In this document: positions 17,001 to 24,506 of the stretch, in pieces
Layout: the number at the start of each line of letters is the position of its first letter
Position numbering within the stretch: position 1 is the first letter of the stretch
Translations under genes and position numbers: made by a program
Source of the DNA: Desulfovibrio sp. Huiquan2017
GTDB taxonomy: Bacteria; Desulfobacterota; Desulfovibrionia; Desulfovibrionales; Desulfovibrionaceae
Length of the DNA: 64,000 nucleotides
Assembly: GCF_017351175.1 (NCBI RefSeq)
Contig: NZ_JAFMPN010000012.1
Location: 1-64,000, forward strand
Direction of reading: 5' to 3'
Notes under the pieces: generated by a model
The model's input: the letters and a program-made list of their open reading frames with translations, nothing else
The model's database searches: none
What the model was told of the DNA's origin: nothing

Positions 17001-17545
17001 CATGGTAAAGTCGAAATCGAGATTTCATCGAAAAGAGGTTCCTTGTGCTCGTTGAGTTTAATCTTTGCAAAGCAAGTGGCCCCCTCTAAACTCCCTCGTG
17101 CCTCATTTTCGTATTCATCAGTTTGCGTTGGCTTCAGGATACGATTGCTGATCAAAGAAATCTCTTCTTTGTCAAACACGCCAAGGAATAAACCGTACCT
17201 GGGAGCCTTGTCTGCTGCGCACTCCGGAAAGGGGAACATCTCCGATTCGGCATGGAGCGAATTTTCGAGTAGCCAGTTTACTTGTTTATAACGGTGCGTG
17301 TCTTTGACAACGCTTCCATCAAGATCAAACGGGATGAAGAATTCAACTTTATGCCATGAATTGAGGATGGCGAGGAGACGTTCTTTATCGGATTCAGTCA
17401 GGGTGATGCTGCTGTCTTTTTTCATTTCAAAACCTTGGGATCGATCTTGGAGGGGGGTATTTGTCGAGGAGAATTCTGCGGTAGCGTCTTTTCGTCTAAA
17501 AGCTTTAGCCTCACCCAAAACCAACAGAGGCAGGAGTGTGGGCAT
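14084..17545 (-). CDS. Large SF1 (UPF1/Dna2-like) helicase with coiled coil
   Basis: 1153 residues from ATG 17545, or 1113 from ATG 17425, which has AAGG just upstream. Walker A is VNGPPGTGKTTLLRD near residue 390. Later motifs include IDEAGQAVPQAA, VVGDPLQIEPVF, GTVHTFQGKEED and LLNVAITRAKKRCFIVGD, the full UPF1-like SF1 set. A long charged helical insert of about 200 residues (LCRQEAANIKREIANTSQK and onward) lies between the motifs and probably forms a coiled coil. It is the first gene of the operon, 76 bp before the TerB gene. Canonical Shango lacks it, so it may be an added effector. Confidence 0.85.
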   Translation of the reverse strand: MPTLLPLLVLGEAKAFRRKDATAEFSSTNTPLQDRSQGFEMKKDSSITLTESDKERLLAILNSWHKVEFFIPFDLDGSVVKDTHRYKQVNWLLENSLHAESEMFPFPECAADKAPRYGLFLGVFDKEEISLISNRILKPTQTDEYENEARGSLEGATCFAKIKLNEHKEPLFDEISISTLPWALGTVQSSGLPGLNAREFSLAQGRLVKMLQNFATQRGQADTPLPLTAEDVTGLRNLLYEWAQFTPKDEKALGLIQWQEAYRRSERNDGDDGQDANSPVEPEIDILNSFFIQDIERAIQDVEAGRISRSLFEFLTPRNPTERIDVYSNNGRQLLRQKLHPKLFNHGHWFDTPEHLMSLMQQFAINMAFEANEESGIFSVNGPPGTGKTTLLRDVVAENIVRRAKILASYQTAGCAFDGKKQIPLGDGIWTRALKPELAGFEMIVASSNNAAVNNISRELPKQASLGDCWRQWTYIQPTAQKIATRNKGNHFTPLPENESQWGLIACALGNANNRRQFNNGFAFYPDPRNPLPAHELGLLTIYDWIKRYDGPNVDAARAAFLSKQKRVEEELEKRAFFADSTEELAEQTETTYTGAELHKVELCRQEAANIKREIANTSQKASEIRHAILQTEKDRHILDQRKPSWFSRLLRRPSAREYISKARVLKSMRKSLEADITAVDSQLGLLHDQETEINVQWEEASNRLNMRRHEWNDKTAKLAGLKQQFSDIDVPRTPDELESDTFQLRGLWNDKRLSTLRTELFGAALALHEAWLADVGRNKANGGAGFGGNIMAISTYLKGHARLEESDALTIWQSLFMIVPVVSTTFASYANQFKDVGSNSLGWLFIDEAGQAVPQAAVGALWRTQNAVVVGDPLQIEPVFTVPANLIRPISALSPYTKEGGFAPNAVSAQNLADACNKYGAYTSSGSGETETWIGSPLRVHRRCIDPMFSVSNDIAYEGKMIFGLPHKSTPNQPPLPVASSWVHIPGTTSKQQIVPGQIEFVVRLIIDTFIRYGELPAVYVISPFKAVKNELQKKLTKDWTNYGATVVPPNRTLHDWCKERIGTVHTFQGKEEDCVIMVLGADGDTKIGAAQWASSKPNLLNVAITRAKKRCFIVGDKELWAKMKYFPIAQREFKTTTPEIMLGALLGEKSP

Positions 17546-17738
17546 GAAAATCGACTTTCCACCATTTGCTGCCAGGGAATGATGTCATGTAATTATTCCT
17601 TGATTTGCTGATCGGTTGAATATGTGAACAAATACCTTGTCCTGGATTGTTTGTGAAGGGTGTTGAAGTCGTTAAAGATGTATGCTCTTTTAGTAAAAGC
17701 GTTACGCAGCAGTCGTTTGATTTGTTTCTGGAGGCGAT

Positions 17739-18470
17739 ATGAACCGATTGGATATGTGCCTAGAGGTCTTGCAGGCCGTGAAAAAGAAAATGCACGTTAG
17801 GGATATCGCCGGGGCTTTGGCCACTCGTTACCCAGCTGAATTCGGCACGGAAGATACAGAAACGCTTGCCCGAAAAGTTAGTCAATCCATCAGCAATCAC
17901 ATTCGCAGTGCCGGGCGTAACTCCAAGATCAGTAAAGTTCCCAATGGCCGAGGCGGGCATCTCTCAGGCATGTTCAGAGCCAAACAAAAGCGGAAGAAAA
18001 CCACCCTAGCTAAGCCTCCGCAGGTTTCGAACGGATATACCGGCAAGGCTGGCGAGTACGGCTTGTTGAGTGAGCTTCTTTTTATGGGTTACAATGCTTC
18101 GATCATGACAGTTGATGAGGGAATCGATGTCGTCGCATCTAGAGATAATAAGTATTTTCATATTCAGGTTAAAACGGCAAACAGCAATCCTCAAGGGAAA
18201 TTCCAGTTCACCATCTCTGCAAAAAGCTATAAATCTTATGATGCGTCTACGACGTTCTACGTCCTCATTACCCACCATTTCATATGCAACGCATGGAGAA
18301 GCGACTATATAGTATTTCAAAGTGGAGATATCACAAAACTTATTGCAACTGGTGTTGTCGCAGCCGGTAAGCAGCATTCGTTTTTGGTTTTGTATGAGGG
18401 CAACAGGTGTTTATTAAATAACGGTAATGATATAACATATCATTTGAACAATTTTGATCCCATGAAATAG
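17739..18470 (+). CDS. HARE-HTH plus PD-(D/E)XK nuclease-like protein
   Basis: 243 residues with a GGAGG ribosome site. Residues 1-65 resemble the HARE-HTH domain (MHVRDIAGALATRYP...LARKVSQSISNHI), which links chromatin-like or modified-DNA recognition to nucleases. After a basic linker, residues 100-215 form a restriction-endonuclease-like core: Glu106 (GKAGEYG), Asp130 (DEGIDVVA) and Gln143-Lys145 (HIQVKTA). It is divergent from the SF1 helicase across 193 bp. It may belong to the defence module or be an independent defence gene. Confidence 0.7.
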   Translation: MNRLDMCLEVLQAVKKKMHVRDIAGALATRYPAEFGTEDTETLARKVSQSISNHIRSAGRNSKISKVPNGRGGHLSGMFRAKQKRKKTTLAKPPQVSNGYTGKAGEYGLLSELLFMGYNASIMTVDEGIDVVASRDNKYFHIQVKTANSNPQGKFQFTISAKSYKSYDASTTFYVLITHHFICNAWRSDYIVFQSGDITKLIATGVVAAGKQHSFLVLYEGNRCLLNNGNDITYHLNNFDPMK

Positions 18471-18517
18471 TTGTGTGTGGAGCTTGTTGGCATAATCCCA
18501 ATCCGTTTTGAGATTTC

Positions 18518-18546
18518 TTGACTTAACGGTTGGCAGACTCTAAAAA
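18518..18546 (+). promoter_or_regulatory. Candidate promoter of the E1/peptide operon
   Basis: TTGACT at 18518-18523 and TAAAAA at 18541-18546 with a 17-base spacer, 56 bases before the peptide start. The -10 match is weak (4 of 6). A small dyad CAGAC/GTCTG overlaps the -10 region. Confidence 0.4.
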
Positions 18547-18601
18547 TTGTCTGTAGAAAATGAAATCTCGGGAATGACAATTTAACCGATAGAGGACTGA
18601 T

Positions 18602-18814
18602 ATGCAGAAGAAGAATGATGAGCACATGGAGAAGTTTGGGTTTGCCGTTGTTTCCGACGAAGACGGCATGGACAGCGTCGCCTACACGGCTTCCTGTTCC
18701 GGCAGTCGTTCCGATTGCTGCACCAGAACCTGCTCTGCGGATGCCAACTTCGCGGAGAGCGCTGAGGCTTGGGAACAGTATCTGGCAGTCAAGGGCGGAC
18801 AGGTTCAGTACTAG
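18602..18814 (+). CDS. Cys-containing 70-residue peptide, putative modified-peptide precursor
   Basis: AGAGGA lies 5 bases before the ATG. The first 25 residues are charged and leader-like. The middle holds Cys32, Cys39, Cys40 and Cys44 with many Ser and Thr (SCSGSRSDCCTRTCSAD). The end is AEAWEQYLAVKGGQVQY. There is no signal peptide, membrane segment or recognised domain. It is directly followed by two RRE-bearing E1-like enzymes, the classical order for a ribosomally synthesised, post-translationally modified peptide. Alternatively it could be a protein-conjugation tag. Neither is proven by sequence. Confidence 0.65.
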   Translation: MQKKNDEHMEKFGFAVVSDEDGMDSVAYTASCSGSRSDCCTRTCSADANFAESAEAWEQYLAVKGGQVQY

Positions 18815-18828
18815 CAGGCGAAATCGTA

Positions 18829-19953
18829 ATGACGCATATTTTGGAAGCCTCCGCCCCGGAACTTCGAGACGGGGTGGAGGTTTTTCTTTATCCTGAGAAG
18901 GAAGGGATCTGCCAGGTCCTCTTCCTTTTTTTGTCCAACAGACGGCGTTTGCGCATTGAGTGCAAACCGGCCTTTGCGACTCTGCTCAAGGAATTATCCA
19001 AGCCGCTGCCATTAACGGATTCCCTGAACCATTCCGGGCTGGTCATGGACGAAGAAACCGAGGCCTTTCTCTCCTTTCTTGAGACTGAAGGAATCGTCAC
19101 CTTGTCCGACCCGCTCGCAACGGACCTGCTTCCCGTCGAGTATGTGGAGCAATACAAGCGCCAGTTGTATTTCTTGCTGGATATCCTCAAGTCGCCGCAA
19201 AAGGCTCATGAAGTCCAAAAGCGGATTTTTGACGCGCACATAACCGTTTTCGGCCTCGGCGCCGTGGGCAGCGGCATCCTGCAACAGCTCTGCATGATGG
19301 GCTTTAGGCGATTTACCCTCATCGACTGCGCCGATGTCGAGGAGAACGACATAGCCCGGACGCCGTACCGGATTGCCACACAGGTGGGAATCCCCAAGAC
19401 GGAGGCTGCCAAGGCGTTGGCGGCGGATTTCGCCTTTGATCCCGAAGTCGAGTTGCATAATGTCACCCTCAGGACGGATACCGACCTCGACGAGTTGGTC
19501 CAGGGAACGACGCTCATCATCAACACCACCGATCAACCCTACGTCGGCTACACCAACATCAAGCTTTCGCGGTATTCCCTGCAGCACGACATACCCGTGC
19601 TGGCTGCCGGTGGATTCGATGCCCATCTCGCATCTCTGGGGGAGTTGCTGATCCCCCATGTGACGCCGTGCGCGGATTGCTATGCCACGTTTTTTCATGA
19701 GAGCCTGAAGGATTGGAAGCCGATCCCCCACCCGGTCAAGGAGCGCGAAGGCTGGTTCGGCGGGTTGGGCAGCCTGTCCACGTTCAGCGCCTCCACGGCA
19801 GTGCTGGATATCCTGGGCTACTTCATGAACCCGGAAGACCGAAAGGCGGCTCCCGGCGGGCGGGGCGAATTTCTTTTTCATGATTACAGTCTCGATACCT
19901 TTGTCGTTGAAAGGGACAAGGAGTGCCAGTTCTGCGGGGAGGGGCGGAAATGA
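18829..19953 (+). CDS. ThiF/E1-like adenylating enzyme 1 with RRE-like N-terminus
   Basis: 374 residues from ATG 18829, chosen because it lies 14 bases after the peptide stop; the longer ORF would overlap the peptide gene. Residues 1-90 resemble a winged-helix recognition element. The E1 domain shows GLGAVG (142-147), Asp166 (TLIDCADVEENDIAR), Arg177, Lys190 and Asp235 (NTTDQP). Zinc ligands are C281/C284 (CADC) and C366/C369 (CQFC). The family activates a carboxylate as acyl-AMP. No classical catalytic Cys loop is evident, which favours MccB-like or cyclodehydratase-partner chemistry over a full ubiquitin E1. Confidence 0.85.
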   Translation: MTHILEASAPELRDGVEVFLYPEKEGICQVLFLFLSNRRRLRIECKPAFATLLKELSKPLPLTDSLNHSGLVMDEETEAFLSFLETEGIVTLSDPLATDLLPVEYVEQYKRQLYFLLDILKSPQKAHEVQKRIFDAHITVFGLGAVGSGILQQLCMMGFRRFTLIDCADVEENDIARTPYRIATQVGIPKTEAAKALAADFAFDPEVELHNVTLRTDTDLDELVQGTTLIINTTDQPYVGYTNIKLSRYSLQHDIPVLAAGGFDAHLASLGELLIPHVTPCADCYATFFHESLKDWKPIPHPVKEREGWFGGLGSLSTFSASTAVLDILGYFMNPEDRKAAPGGRGEFLFHDYSLDTFVVERDKECQFCGEGRK

Positions 19954-21065
19954 GTCGATACAGCGATGAGCGCTTCCGCCTCCGCCCATCGGTTTCGTTC
20001 GTGCCCATGCCGCAGGAGGGGACCTACCAGTTCTTTGTTTCGGACATCAGGCAGAGTTTCAACCTGGCCTTTGCCGATGAGGATTACGTCACGATCCTTT
20101 CCAACCTGGATGGGCGTCTGCCGTATGCCAAGCTGGCGGAAGCCTATGCCCTCACTGACCGGCAGAGCGTCGGTTTGGAACGGCTTTTCGAGGTCCTGAT
20201 TGAACGGTGTGCCGTGGAGGATGCGCGAGTTGTGGCGTCGCGCGAAACCGACCCGTTTCGGCGGGTCAAGACGTTCATCGGCTCCTATGTCCCGTATTAC
20301 GATGTGGAATCCGTCTGGCAGCGGATAGCCGAAAGCCATGCGGTCGTGATCGGGGCCGGAGGCGTGGGGAGTTGGGTCGTCTCCCTGCTGGCCCAGATGG
20401 GTATCAGGCATTTCACGCTGCTCGACGACGACGTGGTCAAGCCGCACAACCTGAACCGCTCCCTGTTCACCAAGGGGGATGTGGGCAGCCTCAAGACCTT
20501 GGCCCTGGAAAAGATGCTCAACTCGCGACGGGAGGGGTATTACACGGTCCGGACCATTCAAGAGAAGCTGAAAAGTTCGGAGCGGCTGATCGCGTTGTTG
20601 AAGGGCGACATGCAGCCGCAGACGGTTCTGATCAATTGCGCGGATTTTCCTTCGGTGGCCCACACCTCGGCAATTATCAACGAGGCGGCCTTTGCGCTCG
20701 ACCTGCCCTACATCATTGCCGGCGGCTACAACATGCACCTCAGCCTGGTGGGGCCGACGATCATCCCAGGCAAGACGCCGTGCTTCCATTGCATCTCGCA
20801 CGGCATGGACCAGCTCAAGGTGGCCGAGATCGAGGGGGCGGAGCGCATCGTCAAGGAGCACCGCAACCTCGGCAATCTGGCCCCCCTGGCGGCGCTCTCC
20901 GCCTCCTTTGTGGCCAACGAGTGCCTGAAGCTGTTGCTCGGATTGCCGAATCTGCAGCCGACCATGACCAGCAAGCGCGGCGAGTTCAATTTTTTCACAA
21001 AGAAGTTGGTGCTGGAAGAGTATGGCGTGTGGAATGAGTGTCCGTATTGCAGTGGGAGTAGCTGA
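19950..21065 (+). CDS. ThiF/E1-like adenylating enzyme 2 with RRE-like N-terminus
   Basis: 371 residues. The ATG at 19950 overlaps the previous stop (ATGA) and has GGAGGGG upstream. Residues 8-95 (FRLRPSVSFVPMP...YVTILSNLDGRLPYAKLAEA...) look like a PqqD-type winged helix. The E1 core has GAGGVG (135-140), LLDDDVVKPHNLNRS with Arg170, Lys182 and Asp232 (NCADFPS); zinc ligands are C278/C281 and C364/C367. It is clearly divergent from enzyme 1, so the pair probably act as a heterodimer or in successive steps rather than being a recent duplication. Confidence 0.85.
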   Translation: MSRYSDERFRLRPSVSFVPMPQEGTYQFFVSDIRQSFNLAFADEDYVTILSNLDGRLPYAKLAEAYALTDRQSVGLERLFEVLIERCAVEDARVVASRETDPFRRVKTFIGSYVPYYDVESVWQRIAESHAVVIGAGGVGSWVVSLLAQMGIRHFTLLDDDVVKPHNLNRSLFTKGDVGSLKTLALEKMLNSRREGYYTVRTIQEKLKSSERLIALLKGDMQPQTVLINCADFPSVAHTSAIINEAAFALDLPYIIAGGYNMHLSLVGPTIIPGKTPCFHCISHGMDQLKVAEIEGAERIVKEHRNLGNLAPLAALSASFVANECLKLLLGLPNLQPTMTSKRGEFNFFTKKLVLEEYGVWNECPYCSGSS

Positions 21066-22219
21066 TGGGACGTTATGCAAAATTATTGCTTGGAGTGACA
21101 GGTGGTTTCTTGGTGTCAGCCTTTGTTTTTTTTATGGCTCGCCAAATTGATTTTGTTTTTCTTAAAGCGTTTGAGCCTTCAATCAACGAACTCGTCCAGA
21201 AGGAGTATCTTAACAATTTTAGTGGATATCGTGATTTCGTGACAGTTGTGACGGGATTACTTGCACTTATAGTGGGGGCAATAGGCATAGGTGCATTTAT
21301 TTCATTTCGGAGATTTAAAGAAGAAGAGGAAAAGGTTACAGAACGAAGAAAACAGTTAGAAATGTTTCTTTTGATTGAGGAAGCCAGAAACATTATGGAA
21401 TATGAATGGGGATTTCTTTCTGCTATCAAATTATACGACAAGGCTGAGGATAAGTATGATGGTCATTATCTTCTTTATTCGTTGAGAGGGGCTGCATATT
21501 ATATCGCCGCGAGAAAAAACCTTAGGTTGGCAACAGGAAAGGAAGATTTGTTTTTTAATAAAGCAAAGCGAGACTTTCGAAGTGCCCTGAAAAAGAATAA
21601 AAAATCAATGCTCGCACAGTATGGATTGGGTGAGGTTCTGTTTCAAGAAGCTTTAAGCAAACGACCTACCATAGAGGGATTATCTTTTGATTGGGATAAG
21701 GTAAACACTTTTGATTCAGTAGATAATGATTCAGATATACTCAAAGAAGTAAGAAACACTTTGCAACTAAAGGTTGGCGGGGACTATTCAGGGGCAAATA
21801 GGAAGACGGTTGAAAAATCTATTTTACTCATCAAAGATGCCATTTTTAATGGATATGACTCTGTAGTTGGAAATCACACGTTAGGAACGATGTATGAATC
21901 GTTAGATGATATCACTAATGCTTATAAATGCTATAAAAAAGCTTATGGTAATGGATATATAGCAGCTGGGTATCAATACTGTTATCTATGGTTAAGGAAG
22001 AACTGTTCTACTGGTTGTACACAGGTTGAAAATGAGATAGTTGAGATATTAGAAGACGTTAGTATGGATGATGATGATTTCAGCAAAGCTGCATATGCCT
22101 TGCTTTGGTTTGTCTTTCTGAACGATGACAACAAGTTTAATGAGGCAAAAAGAGTTTTTAGTGAAACTGATAAGCATACTATAGAAAATTTGTTTTGTAT
22201 AACTAGTAAAATATCCTGA
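21065..22219 (+). CDS. AT-rich membrane protein with TPR/Sel1-like repeats
   Basis: 384 residues; the start overlaps the previous stop by one base (TGATG). Two N-terminal membrane segments (LLLGVTGGFLVSAFVFFMA and VVTGLLALIVGAIGIGAFI) are followed by a helical repeat region with TPR-like units (LGTMYESLDDITNAYKCYKK). The DNA is strikingly AT-rich compared with the GC-rich genes on both sides, and codon choice differs, suggesting later insertion into the operon. It could be a cargo, export or immunity protein. Confidence 0.8.
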   Translation: MGRYAKLLLGVTGGFLVSAFVFFMARQIDFVFLKAFEPSINELVQKEYLNNFSGYRDFVTVVTGLLALIVGAIGIGAFISFRRFKEEEEKVTERRKQLEMFLLIEEARNIMEYEWGFLSAIKLYDKAEDKYDGHYLLYSLRGAAYYIAARKNLRLATGKEDLFFNKAKRDFRSALKKNKKSMLAQYGLGEVLFQEALSKRPTIEGLSFDWDKVNTFDSVDNDSDILKEVRNTLQLKVGGDYSGANRKTVEKSILLIKDAIFNGYDSVVGNHTLGTMYESLDDITNAYKCYKKAYGNGYIAAGYQYCYLWLRKNCSTGCTQVENEIVEILEDVSMDDDDFSKAAYALLWFVFLNDDNKFNEAKRVFSETDKHTIENLFCITSKIS

Positions 22220-22226
22220 ACTGGCC

Positions 22227-24398
22227 ATGCTCACCCTCCGCAGCATAGAAACCAACAACCTCAAGTCGGTTGACGTTTCCATCCCGTACGGACAAATAAC
22301 CGCCGTTGTCGGCGGGAGCGGGGCGGGCAAGACTTCGCTGGCGTTCCATACGCTCTATGCGCTCTGCAAGAACGAACTCGATACCATTTCCGGCATCCCG
22401 GCCAGCCACCGGCCCAAGGTCCGGGATTATGCCAACCTGCTCCCGGCCATCGGCCTGAAGCAGAAGAACGCCAACGTCAATCCCCGGTCGAGCGTCTTCA
22501 CCTATCTCGGGCTCGACAAGTTGTTCCTGCCCCTGTTCCTGCAGGCCAATCCGGACATCAAACGGAACATCCTGGCCCAGAACAATCCGGCTAACCATTG
22601 CCCGGCCTGCGAGGGGCTCGGCGTGGTCTACAGGCCCGATCCAGCCCGGATCGTCGATCTACACAAGCCACTTGCGGACAAGCCCTTCCTCTCCTGGAAC
22701 AACTTCCTCTCCAATCATTATTATCCTTTGCTGGAAGCCTTCTGCGGCGCGCGTAGCATCGACATGGGCAAGTCCCTTTCCCAGTTGCCGTCACAACAGC
22801 AGGAATTGCTGCTTCATGGGGCCGACGATAAGCAATTTCAGGTCAAGTACAAGCAAAAGAACCGCTACCGGCAGAAATGGTTTCCTTTTGTGGGCGCTAT
22901 CCGGGAGATTCAGGAATGCTGCGACAACTTGCAAGTGCCGGGAAATCGGCAAAAGGCCAAGTCGTACATCTCCGAACAGGTCTGCCCGAAGTGTCATGGG
23001 GCCAGGTTTGCGGAGTATCTTTCAGAGTACACGCTCAACGGCATGACGATCCACGACATCCTCTTGTCGAGCTTTGATGCGCTATTCCCTTTCATTCAAT
23101 CCATCCCGGCCCGTGAATTTGCCGTAAACAAGCTGACGGCCTTGGTCGCCAATGTGGTCAGGAACAACCTGGGCTACCTCGCCCTGATGCGTTCGATACC
23201 GTCCCTCTCCGGGGGTGAGTTCCAGCGGCTGCAACTGGCCTCGGTGCTCAGCTCGGACTTCACGAACCTGCTCTACGTGATCGACGAGGTCTCCTCCTCG
23301 CTACACGTCGCGGAATACCCGGATGTCATTTCCCAACTCAAGGCGTTGAGGGAGCGCAATTCCACCCTGGTCATGGTCGAACACGAACTGGAATTCATCG
23401 AGAAGGCCGACAACCTGATAGCTCTTGAGGACGGCAGGGTGATCGACTCAACGGATTGGCTTCAGCGACAGCGGGAGGTCTCCGTTGACCGCATTAAAGT
23501 CGAGCCGCGAGGCGCTATGGAATTCACCGTTCACGACGTCCACAATATACGCCACCTCGATGTCACCATCCCAATGGGCTGCCTGATCGGCTGCTGCGGT
23601 GTGTCCGGCTCCGGCAAGTCCTCGTTTGCCGAGGCAATATCGGGCAGGAGTGGCGTTGAATACATCAGCCAGGGAACGATCCAGGGGAACAGCAATTCAA
23701 CGGTGGCGACCTACCTCAAGCTCATGCAGCCGATTGATTCGTTTCTGTGCAAGGCCCTGGGTGCTCCATTGAAGACGTTCCTGTTCAACAACAGCGCCAG
23801 TCAATGCCCGGTCTGCGAGGGCAAGGGATATGTGGAGCAGGAAGCCTCATTCGGCCATGCGTTTCGTTCTGTCTGCGAAGCCTGCGAGGGCAGGCGCTAC
23901 AGCCCGGAAGTACTTGCGTACCGATTCAATTCGCTTTCCGTTCACGACATCCTGACGATGACGGTCGCGGACTTGTCGGCGGCTGGGGTGTTCGCGGAAA
24001 GCAGGAAGATCGCCGCCAAATTGGAGGACATGATCAGCATCGGATTGGGGCACCTGAGCCTCTTCAGGGCCACCAGCGAACTTTCGGGCGGGGAGGCGCA
24101 GCGGATCAAGCTCCTGTCCCGAGTGAAGGCCAATCTCAAGAATACCTTCCTCATCATCGACGAGCCTGCCAACGGCCTGGAGCGTCACGATACAAAGCGT
24201 CTGATCGGATTCCTGGACAGATTGCTCACCAAGGCAAAGGGGATCATGGTCATCGAGCACAACCTGTTCTTGCTGAAAAGCATGGACTACATTTTGGAGT
24301 TCGGCCCTCGCGGCGGCGACAATGGCGGCGACATTATTTTTCAGGGCCGCATTGAGGATATGGACGGTTCGGAGTCTGTCCTCAAGATTTTTGTTTAG
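22227..24398 (+). CDS. Short UvrA-like tandem ABC ATPase
   Basis: 723 residues against about 940 for UvrA. Two ABC modules: Walker A GGSGAGKTS (29-37) and GVSGSGKSS (458-466), each with an LSGGE signature and Walker B (LLYVIDEVSS, FLIIDEPANGL). Zinc pairs are C125/C128 with C253/C256, and CPVC with CEAC in the second half. The UvrB-binding and insertion region between Walker A and the first zinc pair is missing, as in the class of UvrA-like proteins that protect antibiotic producers (DrrC type). The gene starts 7 bases after the TPR gene. It is likely a DNA-lesion sensor or self-resistance factor; that role is inferred. Confidence 0.85.
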   Translation: MLTLRSIETNNLKSVDVSIPYGQITAVVGGSGAGKTSLAFHTLYALCKNELDTISGIPASHRPKVRDYANLLPAIGLKQKNANVNPRSSVFTYLGLDKLFLPLFLQANPDIKRNILAQNNPANHCPACEGLGVVYRPDPARIVDLHKPLADKPFLSWNNFLSNHYYPLLEAFCGARSIDMGKSLSQLPSQQQELLLHGADDKQFQVKYKQKNRYRQKWFPFVGAIREIQECCDNLQVPGNRQKAKSYISEQVCPKCHGARFAEYLSEYTLNGMTIHDILLSSFDALFPFIQSIPAREFAVNKLTALVANVVRNNLGYLALMRSIPSLSGGEFQRLQLASVLSSDFTNLLYVIDEVSSSLHVAEYPDVISQLKALRERNSTLVMVEHELEFIEKADNLIALEDGRVIDSTDWLQRQREVSVDRIKVEPRGAMEFTVHDVHNIRHLDVTIPMGCLIGCCGVSGSGKSSFAEAISGRSGVEYISQGTIQGNSNSTVATYLKLMQPIDSFLCKALGAPLKTFLFNNSASQCPVCEGKGYVEQEASFGHAFRSVCEACEGRRYSPEVLAYRFNSLSVHDILTMTVADLSAAGVFAESRKIAAKLEDMISIGLGHLSLFRATSELSGGEAQRIKLLSRVKANLKNTFLIIDEPANGLERHDTKRLIGFLDRLLTKAKGIMVIEHNLFLLKSMDYILEFGPRGGDNGGDIIFQGRIEDMDGSESVLKIFV

Positions 24399-24506
24399 AC
24401 GTTAATATCGGTGGGGCGCATTAAAGGTTCAAGCCGCGTCAGTATGAGTTGCTCCGGGGCTTTTCATGTCCGCTTTCTAGAGTAGCATGCGAGAGTCTCT
24501 GGCTTT

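Noticed and set aside
18602-18814. Reading the 70-aa peptide as a ubiquitin-like tag because of a GG near its end
   Set aside because: It is too short for a beta-grasp fold, the GG is followed by four residues and there is no protease gene to expose it. A peptide precursor is the better reading.
19884-21080. Minus-strand 398-codon ORF over the second E1 gene
   Set aside because: The plus-strand gene has all ATP and zinc motifs and coupled start codons; the minus product shows no motif.
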